Source of the DNA: Burkholderiaceae bacterium
GTDB lineage: Bacteria > Pseudomonadota > Gammaproteobacteria > Burkholderiales > Burkholderiaceae_B
NCBI GenBank assembly: GCA_017857895.1
Contig: JAFMCG010000003.1
Span: 1-52,789 of the forward strand
Reading direction: 5' to 3'
DNA: 52,789 bases
Shown: piece by piece, positions 45,147 to 52,789 of the stretch
Numbering within the stretch: position 1 is the first letter of the stretch
Layout: each line of letters opens with the position of its first letter
Program-made: the position numbers and the translations under genes
The notes under the pieces: generated by a model
Seen by the model: the letters and a program-made list of their open reading frames with translations, nothing else
The model's database searches: none
Told to the model about the DNA's origin: nothing

Positions 45147-45590
45147 ATGACCAAACTCCGTGAAGACATTACCCTAGAAATACTAAACCAACGATCAAAC
45201 GATAATTTACCCGGCTTGATGGGGGTGGTATTGACAGAACTTAAGTCGCAAGAAGTACAAAGTCGCATGATGCTTAAAAGCATTCACTTCGCCCCCAACA
45301 CTTACCTACACGCGGCCAGCGTGATTGCGGTTGCCGACACCACCTGTGGCTATGCCACGGTGGCGCATTTGCCGCCCGGTGCACATTCGTTCACCACGAT
45401 TGAACTCAAAAGTAATTTTTTAGGCACCACACGAGGCAGTGAAGTGCACTGCGTGGCGAAAGCCCAGCACCTGGGTCGCAATACCCAAGTGTGGGATGCT
45501 GAGGTGTTTGATGCTGAAAATGGTAAAAAAATTGCTATCTTTCGATGTACCCAAATGATTCTCTGGCCTAAACCCAAGGAAATAACATGA
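45147..45590 (+). CDS. PaaI-type hot-dog acyl-CoA thioesterase
   Basis: The 147-residue single hot-dog protein resembles PaaI and YdiI-type thioesterases that release CoA from aromatic or medium-chain acyl-CoAs. It has PGLMGVVLTEL, the HAASVIAVADTTCGYAT helix with the Asp expected in the active site, and ELKSNFLGTTRGSEVHCVA, the family strand pair. ATG at 45147 matches the usual N-terminus. An in-frame ATG at 45111 is possible and neither start has a strong ribosome binding site. The stop overlaps the next start (ATGA). The acyl group it acts on cannot be inferred. Confidence 0.82.
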   Translation: MTKLREDITLEILNQRSNDNLPGLMGVVLTELKSQEVQSRMMLKSIHFAPNTYLHAASVIAVADTTCGYATVAHLPPGAHSFTTIELKSNFLGTTRGSEVHCVAKAQHLGRNTQVWDAEVFDAENGKKIAIFRCTQMILWPKPKEIT

Positions 45591-46282
45591 GCGATGTTGT
45601 CCGAGTTGACATGGTGTCAGATGTGGCCTGCCCATGGTGCGCCATTGGTTTGACCACGCTAGAAAAGGCAATGGCCATCACTGAAAAAATGTCGCACGGT
45701 CAGATCACCGTTAGCGTCCACTTGCAGCCCTTTGAACTCAATCCTGACATGCCCAGCGGCGGCGAAGAGGTCATTGGCTACCTGGCAAACAAGTACGGCA
45801 TTTCAGCGCAACAAGTGCGGATTAACCAACAACGTATTTATGACCGAGCTGCCGAAGTGGGATTTGATTTCCATCCGGAGGGTCGTAAACATGTCTACAA
45901 CACCTTCAACTGCCATCGCTTGATTCATTGGGCCCAGACCGAACAAAGCCCAGAGTCCGCGCTGATGCTTAAAAAAGCCCTGCTCGCGGCCTACTTCACG
46001 ACCGTGGAAAATATGGATGAACCCGACACCTTACTTGCCGCTGTTGCCCAAGCGCAGCTCGACACTGAGCGGGCACGCGAGGTATTGCTAAATGGAGAGT
46101 ATGAGCAAGCGGTTAGAGCCGCTCAGACACGCTATAAAATGCTTGGCATCCAAGGTGTGCCAGCCTTTATTTTGAACAATAAGTTTTTGGTCGAAGGGGC
46201 TCAGCCCGTCGAGCACTTGGCTGCCGCTATTCAGCAAGCCGCCAAACGGGCTCGCGAGGACGAATCCAGCGAGTCCTTGTGA
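45587..46282 (+). CDS. DsbA-family (FrnE-like) thioredoxin-fold protein
   Basis: The 231-residue protein has a thioredoxin fold with a helical insertion and a CPWC active site (C15-C18), as in FrnE and 2-hydroxychromene-2-carboxylate isomerase relatives. The cis-proline loop is seen in LGIQGVPAFILNN. It has no signal peptide, so it acts in the cytoplasm, unlike DsbA itself. The block LQPFELNPDMPSGGEEV is typical of FrnE-type members. It starts on the stop of the thioesterase gene, and the dioxygenase gene follows after 52 bp. Disulfide exchange or glutathione-linked chemistry is likely; the substrate is unknown. Confidence 0.88.
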   Translation: MSDVVRVDMVSDVACPWCAIGLTTLEKAMAITEKMSHGQITVSVHLQPFELNPDMPSGGEEVIGYLANKYGISAQQVRINQQRIYDRAAEVGFDFHPEGRKHVYNTFNCHRLIHWAQTEQSPESALMLKKALLAAYFTTVENMDEPDTLLAAVAQAQLDTERAREVLLNGEYEQAVRAAQTRYKMLGIQGVPAFILNNKFLVEGAQPVEHLAAAIQQAAKRAREDESSESL

Positions 46283-46334
46283 CGCCTTCGTTCATCTAAA
46301 AAAACACGATAAAACGAGTAGGAGACAGCAACAA

Positions 46335-47180
46335 ATGACAACAACAAACTTAGTGCTTGACGTTAAACCAATCGCTGGTTCTATCGGGGCTGAAATACAT
46401 GGGGTTGACCTTTGCGCCCCCCTCTCTGACGAGGACATCCAGGCCATTCGAGACGTTTGGCTTGAGCATGGCGTTATTTTCTTTAGAAATCAGCCGCTTG
46501 AACCGAGTGCCTTTCAGGCATTTGCCGAGCGATTTGGTGACGGGGTCGAGTATCCCTTTGTCAAAGGCATACCTGGGCACCCCATGATCATCCCAGTGCT
46601 AAAGCTGCCACATGAAACACATAACTTTGGTGGCATCTGGCACACCGACACCGCTTATCTCGCCGCCCCACCCATGGCCACCATGCTAGTCGCACGCGAA
46701 CTCCCTCCTAAAGGGGGTGATACATTATTTGCCAGCGGCTATGCCGCCTACGAAGCCCTTTCCGACGGATTAAAAAAGACCCTCAGCACCCTCAAAGCGG
46801 CCAATTGCTCATCGAAAGCTGAAGTCACCAAAACCCGTGAAGACCGCGTTGCTGACTCGGCCACTGACAAAGCCAATCAAGCACTGATTGGCGAGCATCC
46901 CGTGATTCGTACCCATCCTGAAACCGGCCGTAAAACGCTTTACGTCAACCCCGCTCACACCACACACTTTGTGGGCTGGACTGAACAAGAAAGTCAGCCG
47001 CTACTGAATTTTCTCTTTGCCCATCAGGTCAAACCAGAGTTCACCTGCCGCTTTAATTGGCAAGTAGGTTCAATCGCACTTTGGGATAATCGCTGCGTAT
47101 TACACAACCCAATTAACGACTATCACGGCCACAAACGCTTACTACACCGAATCACCCTAAAAGGCGATGTGCCTGTTTAA
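46335..47180 (+). CDS. TauD/TfdA-family 2-oxoglutarate-dependent dioxygenase
   Basis: The 281-residue non-heme iron enzyme has the facial triad H103 and D105 (IWHTDTAY) plus H257 in CVLHNPINDY. R268 or R272 nearby can bind 2-oxoglutarate. Other family features are the N-terminal GAEIHGVDL, GVIFFRNQPL and PPKGGDTLFASGYAAYE. Relatives hydroxylate taurine, alkylsulfonates, 2,4-D-like aryloxy acids or other carboxylates, releasing succinate and CO2. GGAGA provides a ribosome binding site. The stop overlaps the convergent crotonase by 4 bp. Nothing next to it (no sulfonate transporter) points to a particular substrate. Confidence 0.9.
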   Translation: MTTTNLVLDVKPIAGSIGAEIHGVDLCAPLSDEDIQAIRDVWLEHGVIFFRNQPLEPSAFQAFAERFGDGVEYPFVKGIPGHPMIIPVLKLPHETHNFGGIWHTDTAYLAAPPMATMLVARELPPKGGDTLFASGYAAYEALSDGLKKTLSTLKAANCSSKAEVTKTREDRVADSATDKANQALIGEHPVIRTHPETGRKTLYVNPAHTTHFVGWTEQESQPLLNFLFAHQVKPEFTCRFNWQVGSIALWDNRCVLHNPINDYHGHKRLLHRITLKGDVPV

Positions 47181-47860
47181 GACACGTGATCACACGAAGC
47201 CTGAAGGATGCCTGGGACGTCTCGATTAAGCCAACGTTTATTGACGGCATAAACATCGCTGTGGATGTCTGCATAAACCGTTAATCGTTGCTGAACCACT
47301 GCCATGACCTCATCTTGGGGCACGATTTGGTCAGCAAAACCAGCCGCTAGGCACTGCTCTGCGTTGAGCCTTTCTGCTCGCTGGACCAGCGCTTGTATGG
47401 CCCTAGGCTCGAATCGTCGGGCAGCAATCGCGGCACCAATCGGCGTGGGTAGATTAAGTTTGGATTCGGGCAATGAAACCCAAGCACTTTGCGACAACAC
47501 AATCTCGTCACAGGCACAAGCCAACATCAATCCCGCCCCGATCGCAGGCGCATGAACGGCTGCAATGACAGGCTTGGGACAATTAACCACGTCAATCAAG
47601 CAACGCAGTAAAAACCTCAATTGCTTTGCCTCGGCCTCTTTGTGCGCAAGGTCAGCATATTCCTTGACATCAGCGCCCGCGCAAAATGCTTTTTGACCAT
47701 CAGCAGCCAACACCACTGCGCGAACACTAGGGTCTTTTTGTGCGGTGATGAAAGCGTGGTGAAGTTGATCGTAGATCGCCTCATTTAGGGCGTTGACCGG
47801 CGCTCGCGATAAGGTAAGCGTCAATATCCCAGTGTCGTCATCTAAATATGTATGCAACAT
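47177..47860 (-). CDS. Crotonase-family protein lacking one catalytic Glu
   Basis: The 227-residue product is a short crotonase-fold enzyme. Oxyanion-hole blocks FCAGADVKEYAD and AIGAGLML are present. One hydratase acid is kept (E132 in LPESKL), but the other position, 20 residues earlier, is M112 instead of Glu. That pattern suits an isomerase, hydrolase or other crotonase reaction better than a classical hydratase. ATG at 47860 lies 5 bp after the previous gene and gives the normal N-terminus; a longer in-frame version would overlap that gene by 97 bp. It is the last gene of the right-hand CoA operon. Confidence 0.84.
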   Translation of the reverse strand: MLHTYLDDDTGILTLTLSRAPVNALNEAIYDQLHHAFITAQKDPSVRAVVLAADGQKAFCAGADVKEYADLAHKEAEAKQLRFLLRCLIDVVNCPKPVIAAVHAPAIGAGLMLACACDEIVLSQSAWVSLPESKLNLPTPIGAAIAARRFEPRAIQALVQRAERLNAEQCLAAGFADQIVPQDEVMAVVQQRLTVYADIHSDVYAVNKRWLNRDVPGILQASCDHVS

Positions 47861-47865
47861 CGCGT

Positions 47866-48651
47866 TTACTTGGGTTTGGTTGACAAGGCAGTCGTTGACT
47901 GCCACTGCTGGCTGTAATCTGCACGGCGCCTTTCGGTGAATGCATTCAACCCCTCCTGCCACTCGTCTGAAGACGTCTCACGTAAAGATGTGTCCACCGT
48001 GGCCCAATCCGTATGCGCATAGTGATTGGCATAGCGCTTGGTCAATGCCAGCGCGTCAGGGGCCGCACGGCTGACAATTCGTTGGGCCAAAGCCACTGCA
48101 GCGGGTACAGATTGCCCATTGGCAACAACGTCATTGACCAGTCCATGAGCATGAGCCTGTTGAACCAAAAGCTTATCGCCGGTGTAAGCAAAAAAAAGCA
48201 GTGTTCTTAACCCGACTATTTGTTGCAACCGCTGCAATGCCGTATTGGCAATCACGCCGTGCTGCACTTCTGGCAAACTAAACCACGAGTCTTGGCTTGC
48301 AATGGCGAGATCGCAGCTCAGCATCAATTCAAAACCACCACCAATGGCAGCGCCATCGATCGCGGCAATCACGGGCCGAGGGTCTGTTGCCAAACGCTCA
48401 AAGACCCGACCCGGTTCAAACGCTGGCGCTAAGCCATCCATCCAACTGTTTTTTAAATCGTCGATATTGGCGCCCGCACAAAAATAAGGCCCCGTAGACG
48501 CCACCACCAAAGCCCGTGCCGAACGAACCGACTCACTATCTAGCGCCGATAGGAACGCCGTCACCAACGTAACAGAAAGCGCATGATGAGTCTCTGGCTC
48601 AGCCAACCAAACAATAGCCACATCGCCCTGCCTCTCGATGGTGACTGCCAT
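47866..48651 (-). CDS. Crotonase-family enoyl-CoA hydratase
   Basis: The 261-residue product has a full crotonase fold with both hydratase acids: E108 in GGGFELM and E128 in LPEVQHG, at the standard 20-residue spacing. YFCAGANIDDLK forms the first part of the oxyanion hole. The start overlaps the stop of the lyase gene (TAATG), and the second crotonase follows after 5 bp. In the operon it is the best candidate to hydrate the enoyl-CoA made by the acyl-CoA dehydrogenase, giving the 3-hydroxyacyl-CoA that the lyase-like protein could cleave. That order of steps is an inference. Confidence 0.86.
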   Translation of the reverse strand: MAVTIERQGDVAIVWLAEPETHHALSVTLVTAFLSALDSESVRSARALVVASTGPYFCAGANIDDLKNSWMDGLAPAFEPGRVFERLATDPRPVIAAIDGAAIGGGFELMLSCDLAIASQDSWFSLPEVQHGVIANTALQRLQQIVGLRTLLFFAYTGDKLLVQQAHAHGLVNDVVANGQSVPAAVALAQRIVSRAAPDALALTKRYANHYAHTDWATVDTSLRETSSDEWQEGLNAFTERRRADYSQQWQSTTALSTKPK

Positions 48652-49433
48652 TATTGCTTTGGTGCCAAATGGGCGCCCGCTTCATGCTCGATGCGCATGT
48701 AGATCTCTCCAGCCATGGGTTGCCTGATTTCTTCGATAATGTGCCCAACAAGACCAACGGCTCGAGCTGCCACGGCCAATCCTCGACAGTAACGCCACGA
48801 CACACCCATTTGCGACACCACGGCAGCCATGGCCGCCGTCACGTTCACAGGCAAAATCTTTCCGGTTCGCTCTTCTGCCTTTTGCCCAATCAAAGTAATG
48901 AGTGTGGCATAGGGTCCGTCATAACCGGTTTCTTTGGCGACTTTAAACAGTGCCACCGTACGCGGGTCAATCGGTTTATGAAACGGGTGTCCTATGCCAG
49001 GAATAATTGCTTTACGACCCAGAAAATCATCCACGATCGCTTGTGCCTTGAGTTCAAGGTCGCCTGGATTATTGGGATCGGTGATCGCCTCTTGCAACAT
49101 TTTGGCAGCCTGATCCAAAGAGCCTACAAACACTGACCCCAAACCCAACAGTCCCGCAGCCACAGCGGCCTGCACTGATTCGGGCGCGCCAGAAAATGTC
49201 AAACGCGTCGACAACGATGACGGTGTTATGCCGTGTTCAACTAGGATCACCATGACGGCATTGAACATTCGTCGCTCGTTTTCGTCTTTGGGGAGACGGG
49301 CAAAGATCTGCAAAAAAGCCATTTGCCCAAAATCAATCTTGCCCACCAAATCATCACAAAGATTGTGTCCATGGATCAGGATTCGATCAGGGGCACTCCA
49401 TGCAATATCGGATTTAATCTCAGTTCGCTTCAT
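48651..49433 (-). CDS. Citryl-CoA-lyase-like protein (citrate synthase fold, no large domain)
   Basis: The 260-residue protein matches the citrate synthase-like lyases that cleave citryl-CoA to acetyl-CoA and oxaloacetate. By-eye alignment puts H67 (LVEHGIT) and H149 (GIGHPFHKPIDPR) at the two catalytic His positions. The third catalytic residue, Asp in the NVD motif of citrate synthases and ATP-citrate lyase, is T199 here (LPVNVTAAMAA). ARAVGLVGHIIEE covers the C-terminal CoA/substrate arginine region. It overlaps the CoA ligase (ATGA) and the crotonase (TAATG). A lyase for a 3-hydroxy-3-carboxylate-type acyl-CoA is likely; the Thr makes the mechanism uncertain. Confidence 0.82.
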   Translation of the reverse strand: MKRTEIKSDIAWSAPDRILIHGHNLCDDLVGKIDFGQMAFLQIFARLPKDENERRMFNAVMVILVEHGITPSSLSTRLTFSGAPESVQAAVAAGLLGLGSVFVGSLDQAAKMLQEAITDPNNPGDLELKAQAIVDDFLGRKAIIPGIGHPFHKPIDPRTVALFKVAKETGYDGPYATLITLIGQKAEERTGKILPVNVTAAMAAVVSQMGVSWRYCRGLAVAARAVGLVGHIIEEIRQPMAGEIYMRIEHEAGAHLAPKQ

Positions 49434-50998
49434 ACTTTTCGCTCGCTCTCAATGGCGTGAATAACAATCGCTTGCGCACTGTCACGCAGCTTGTTTTTAA
49501 GAATCTTTAGACCGTTTGGTCCTTCTTTGCGGGGGTAATCATCAACAAAAACGAAATATGACGGTACCTTGTAATTGGCAAGACCGGCACGGCAGTGTTC
49601 ATGCAGGGCATGATCGTTTAATGAATCGGCTAGCTTTCTGACAAAGGCCACGGCCACATCACCACGCTCAGGATGCCGATAAGCCACCACTTGCGCGTCT
49701 TTTACGTCAGGGTGTCTTGCCAAAAACTCTTCTATCTCAACCGGATCCACCAAGTAGCCTCGAAGGCGTAAGGTATCTTTGATTCGCGACAAATAAGCCA
49801 AGCGATCACCATAGCGGTATCCGAGATCACCGCTCTTAAACCAACCGTCTTGCGTGAATGCATCTGCTGTGGCTTGAGGATTATTTAAGTATTCGTTCAT
49901 GACGTTATAGCCACGAAACTGCAACTCACCACGCTCATGCTCTGGCAACACCACGTCGGTGTCGATATCTGCAACACGAAACGCTATTTCTGGTGTGATT
50001 GGCTTGCCACCAGGTACCGCGCGGGCGCTGCAGTCGTCGGTACGAGGCTGACCTGCCATAATCGAAAAACACTCAGAAGAACCGTAAAGTGCTGTCATGG
50101 GAACACCGATCTCTCGCCACGCCTTTTCAGTCACTTCTAATCCGCGCCCAGCAAACTCAGCGAAACCGACCACCTTTAAAGACTTCACCGAACAATCAGG
50201 CACGCTCATGACATCATCAAACAACCCCTCACCACCATAGAAATGCGTGGCTTGGTGCTGCTCAATCAATTGGGCAGCACGAATGGTGTTGAAAGTCTGC
50301 ATAAAAATACAATAGCCGCCACCTGCTAAAGCGCTGAAAGCTTGCATGAACCCCAACACACCATAAAGCGGTAGCGCACAGAGCGACGGATCACCAGGCT
50401 GAACGGTCGTAAAAATCGCAACATTGTTGGCGTGGTGAAAAATACCCCATTGTGTGTGTACAGCTAACTTTGGATTTCCTGTTGTGCCTGACGTACTAAA
50501 GGTGCATAAGCGATCATTTAATTGTCCCTCGTCAACGCAGATCGCCTCATATGCGCTTGCATCCCAAAGTTCAGCGGGACGCTCAATGGCAATCACTTGC
50601 TCGACGGATGGCACAGCTTGGGCGATTTCTTGCGCCACTGCCCAATAGTCATAATTAACAAATTCAGGCTGTACAAAAATTAATTTGGGATTGGCCGTTT
50701 TGACGACATGCAGAGCCTCTTCTTGCCTAAACCGGGTACTGATGGGCACCATCAAAACACCCAGACGCGCACAGGAAAAAAGCAGCTGTAACCAAACACC
50801 ACCATCAGGCAACCAGACACAAATGGTGTCACCCCGCTTAACACCCAGCGACTTGAGATATCCAGCCAAATGATCAGCCGCTTGCTGTAATTGCCAGCGG
50901 GTAGCCTGCGCGCCCAGGCATTCAAAAGCCATGTCCGCTGGGTTTTTAACTAACAGATCACCAAATGATGTGATTGCTGAGGGTGCTGATACGCTCAC
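49430..50998 (-). CDS. AMP-dependent acyl-CoA synthetase (benzoate-CoA ligase-like)
   Basis: The 522-residue adenylate-forming ligase activates a carboxylic acid with ATP and CoA. It has the P-loop-like STSGTTGNPK, ALYGSSECF, and WFKSGDLGYRYGDRLAYLSRIKD with the hinge. The C-terminal RLRGYLVDPVEIEEFLARHP and the region of the catalytic Lys in PNGLKILKNKLR follow. The overall pattern resembles benzoate- and aryl-CoA ligases. The start is GTG with AGGAG 6 nt upstream. It lies 9 bp after the acyl-CoA dehydrogenase and overlaps the lyase gene (ATGA), so it should supply the CoA ester for the operon. Confidence 0.9.
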   Translation of the reverse strand: MSVSAPSAITSFGDLLVKNPADMAFECLGAQATRWQLQQAADHLAGYLKSLGVKRGDTICVWLPDGGVWLQLLFSCARLGVLMVPISTRFRQEEALHVVKTANPKLIFVQPEFVNYDYWAVAQEIAQAVPSVEQVIAIERPAELWDASAYEAICVDEGQLNDRLCTFSTSGTTGNPKLAVHTQWGIFHHANNVAIFTTVQPGDPSLCALPLYGVLGFMQAFSALAGGGYCIFMQTFNTIRAAQLIEQHQATHFYGGEGLFDDVMSVPDCSVKSLKVVGFAEFAGRGLEVTEKAWREIGVPMTALYGSSECFSIMAGQPRTDDCSARAVPGGKPITPEIAFRVADIDTDVVLPEHERGELQFRGYNVMNEYLNNPQATADAFTQDGWFKSGDLGYRYGDRLAYLSRIKDTLRLRGYLVDPVEIEEFLARHPDVKDAQVVAYRHPERGDVAVAFVRKLADSLNDHALHEHCRAGLANYKVPSYFVFVDDYPRKEGPNGLKILKNKLRDSAQAIVIHAIESERKV

Positions 50999-51007
50999 GT
51001 CCGACTC

Positions 51008-52150
51008 CTACTCACTCAGAATATGTCTAGCGATTTGTAGGCGCTGCATTTCAGACGTGCCTTCCCCAATCCGAAATGCGCGCACGTCTCTATAAAAACG
51101 CTCGATAGGCAGTTCCGTCATGTAGCCCATGCCACCAAATATCTGCATCACGCGGTCGACGACTCGACAACCCATTTCGGTGGCATATAGTTTGGCACGC
51201 GAGGCAGCGATACGAGCGTCATGCATCCCCTGATCAGTCAATACCAACGCTTCCTTAACCAACAAACTAGCGGCTTTAAGCTCAACATCATTATCAGCCA
51301 ACATGAACTGGAGCGCTTGGTGATCGGCTAAACGAGCGCCAAAGGCGCGACGGTCTTTGGCATAATCAAGTGCAAGCGCTTGGGCACGCTTCGCAATCCC
51401 AAGCGCTCGATATCCAGAAAAAACACGGTCTGTGTTGATGCAACTCATCATCACTAAGAACCCTTCGCCGACTGGCCCCAAAACATCTTCGTCAGGGACG
51501 AAGCAATCATCCAGAGAAAAACCATTCAGTTGATAGCCCCGCCAGCCCATTTTTTTATAGCGCGTCATACCCTTCAAACCAGGGTTTTCTTGACGCACCA
51601 CAAAAGTCGTTAGCTTGTTCTTAAGTTTGGCTGTGGGATCAGTGCACGCCAATACAACGATGAAATCTGCTGTTTCGGCATTAGAGATAAATTGTTTGCT
51701 ACCGGTCAGACGCCAACCACCTTCAACACGCGTTGCACGCGTCTGAATGGCAGACAAATCCGAACCAGCAGCGGCTTCTGTTAATGCGTAAGTGATCAGT
51801 TTTGTGCCAGCCACCACTGGCGCCAAAATTGATTCACGCTGAGTGGTACTGCAGTAAGCCAGCGTCAATGGCAAATGCCCCAAAGCTTCGACCAGTGGCA
51901 TGGATGTTTGCGTGATCTCTTCATAAATGACTGCCTTGGCCTCGGTCGGTAAATCCGGGCCACCCAGTGATAAAGGGAAATTAAACCCGTAAATCCCTAA
52001 TGCTTTCGCTTCTTGACGGATCGCCGCATCCAAAACGACCGGTAACGCATCGTCGGCGTCGATCTTGGCTTCTAGCGGTTGCAGTCGTTCCCTTACAAAT
52101 CGACGTGTTGTCTCTCGCAGCATGGCGATTTCATCTACTGACCACTGCAT
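51008..52150 (-). CDS. Acyl-CoA dehydrogenase (canonical active site)
   Basis: This 380-residue flavoprotein has the complete acyl-CoA dehydrogenase pattern: YALTEAAAGSDLSAIQTRA for FAD, LTGSKQFISNAETADFIVVLA, and the C-terminal QIFGGMGYMTELPIERFYRDVR. The catalytic base E363 is in IGEGTSEMQR. It is therefore a normal one-component dehydrogenase, unlike the pair at 12271-14619. GAGGA precedes the ATG by 6 nt. It follows livF in the same direction after 36 bp and precedes the CoA ligase. It would introduce the 2,3 double bond in the acyl-CoA made by that ligase. Confidence 0.92.
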   Translation of the reverse strand: MQWSVDEIAMLRETTRRFVRERLQPLEAKIDADDALPVVLDAAIRQEAKALGIYGFNFPLSLGGPDLPTEAKAVIYEEITQTSMPLVEALGHLPLTLAYCSTTQRESILAPVVAGTKLITYALTEAAAGSDLSAIQTRATRVEGGWRLTGSKQFISNAETADFIVVLACTDPTAKLKNKLTTFVVRQENPGLKGMTRYKKMGWRGYQLNGFSLDDCFVPDEDVLGPVGEGFLVMMSCINTDRVFSGYRALGIAKRAQALALDYAKDRRAFGARLADHQALQFMLADNDVELKAASLLVKEALVLTDQGMHDARIAASRAKLYATEMGCRVVDRVMQIFGGMGYMTELPIERFYRDVRAFRIGEGTSEMQRLQIARHILSE

Positions 52151-52186
52151 GACTATTCCTCGTTGGTGATAGTTACGAGACGCCGA

Positions 52187-52789
52187 TCAGTACAAATCCA
52201 TTAATTCGGCATTGTCGCTAAACGCTTCGGGAGCGCCCTCTTTGATTATTTTTCCTGACTTCATCACAATGACGCGATCAGAAATCTTCAGCGCCTCTTT
52301 AACGTTTTGCTCAACAATCAAAATCGACATTTTTCTTTCGACCTGCAATTCCTTAATCGGCCCCAAAAGGTCCTGAAACAACTTGGGCGCCAAACCAATC
52401 GAAGGCTCATCAAGCAACAAGCACTGAGGCTGACTTAACAACGCTCGACCTAGAGAAACCATTTGCTGCTGACCGCCTGACAACGTACCCGCACGCTGTT
52501 GATAAAACTGTTTAATCATCGGCAAGACTTCAAAGACCCAGTCCAAACGAGCGCTTTGTTCGCTGGGTCTGACGCCTGCTGCCCAAAAACCGAGCCGCAT
52601 AATTTCAGCAACTGTAAGACCAGGGAATACACCACGGCCCTCAGGCACGAGCGCCACGCCGCCAGCATTCATGGTGCGAGGATTCACTGGATTAACAACA
52701 CTTCCCTTTAACCAAACAGAACCTTGGCTAGCAGGGATCAACCCAAATAACGCTTTTAACAGCGTCGACTTACCAGCACCGTTATGTCC
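52187..52789 (-). CDS. livF: Branched-chain amino acid-type ABC transporter ATPase LivF (N-terminus beyond window)
   Basis: This is the C-terminal 200 residues of a LivF-type ATPase; the first part lies beyond the right edge. Visible parts are Walker A GHNGAGKST at the very edge, VNPRTMNAGGVALVPEGRGVF (read in two parts), the signature LSGGQQQM, Walker B LLLDEPSIGL and the switch region IVEQNVKEAL. The family feeds amino acids, but in catabolic clusters it often imports aromatic or other carboxylic acids. Its place at the head of the dehydrogenase-ligase operon suggests uptake of the operon's substrate. Confidence 0.9.
   Translation of the reverse strand, partial: GHNGAGKSTLLKALFGLIPASQGSVWLKGSVVNPVNPRTMNAGGVALVPEGRGVFPGLTVAEIMRLGFWAAGVRPSEQSARLDWVFEVLPMIKQFYQQRAGTLSGGQQQMVSLGRALLSQPQCLLLDEPSIGLAPKLFQDLLGPIKELQVERKMSILIVEQNVKEALKISDRVIVMKSGKIIKEGAPEAFSDNAELMDLY

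Noticed and set aside
47861-47962. N-terminal extension of the last crotonase into the previous gene
   Set aside because: The extension lies wholly inside the preceding coding region and has no crotonase similarity; ATG 47860 fits operon spacing.
1-52789. tRNA, rRNA, CRISPR, transposase or phage genes
   Set aside because: None was seen on either strand by reading; every long coding region belongs to a chromosomal metabolic, envelope or information-processing family.

Overview
The window looks like a chromosomal segment of a betaproteobacterium, most likely Burkholderiales (perhaps Alcaligenaceae). This is inferred from gene families and gene order: hda - HAD phosphatase - pcnB - folK, glyQ - glyS - gmhB - plsC - metalloprotease - gloA, lptD - surA - rsmA and amgK - murU. 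No rRNA, tRNA, CRISPR array, insertion sequence or prophage was seen. Coding density is high, with many 1-4 bp gene overlaps, and no gene-free stretch exceeds 300 bases. The longest is the 266-bp divergent region at 14620-14885, which carries two inverted repeats.

Layout. (1) 1-10.2 kb is housekeeping: xerD (cut by the left edge), an internally deleted AEC transporter, tsaE, a Tat-exported cell-wall amidase, mutL and miaA. These are followed by purM on the opposite strand and the hda - HAD - pcnB - folK block. (2) 10.2-19.4 kb is a CoA-dependent catabolic island built around a divergent promoter region. The minus-strand operon encodes two unusual acyl-CoA dehydrogenases, a hot-dog hydratase and a class III CoA-transferase. 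The plus-strand operon encodes a multifunctional-enzyme-type short-chain dehydrogenase and a second CoA-transferase. A class I fumarase and a crotonase face it. (3) 19.6-34.9 kb is cell envelope and translation: glyQS, gmhB, plsC, a zinc protease, gloA, a fused SpmA-SpmB protein, glycerate kinase, rsmA - surA - lptD, amgK - murU and a membrane-anchored coiled-coil protein. (4) 35-40.7 kb is accessory metabolism: aspartase, a small XRE-type regulator that seems frameshifted and has a strong palindrome in front, an RraA-type aldolase, a DapA-fold lyase with altered active-site residues, a renalase-like flavoprotein and a beta-decarboxylating dehydrogenase. (5) 40.8-47.2 kb holds an RND adaptor and pump, a hot-dog thioesterase, a DsbA/FrnE-type protein and a TauD-type dioxygenase. 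(6) 47.2-52.8 kb is a second CoA-linked operon running leftward: LivF (cut by the right edge), acyl-CoA dehydrogenase, acyl-CoA ligase, a citryl-CoA-lyase-like protein and two crotonases.

The most promising material for new biology is the pair of CoA catabolic clusters. The right-hand one combines ligase, dehydrogenase, hydratase and a citrate-synthase-fold lyase, with no 3-hydroxyacyl-CoA dehydrogenase or thiolase in view. That is the gene set expected for aldol-type cleavage of a tertiary 3-hydroxyacyl-CoA. Its lyase appears to have Thr where citrate synthases carry the catalytic Asp. Other points of note are the XRE gene with an A8 tract at its apparent frameshift, lptD with only TTG starts inside a hairpin, a terminator hairpin ending 9 nt before the mutL ATG, and a ten-proline run in SurA.
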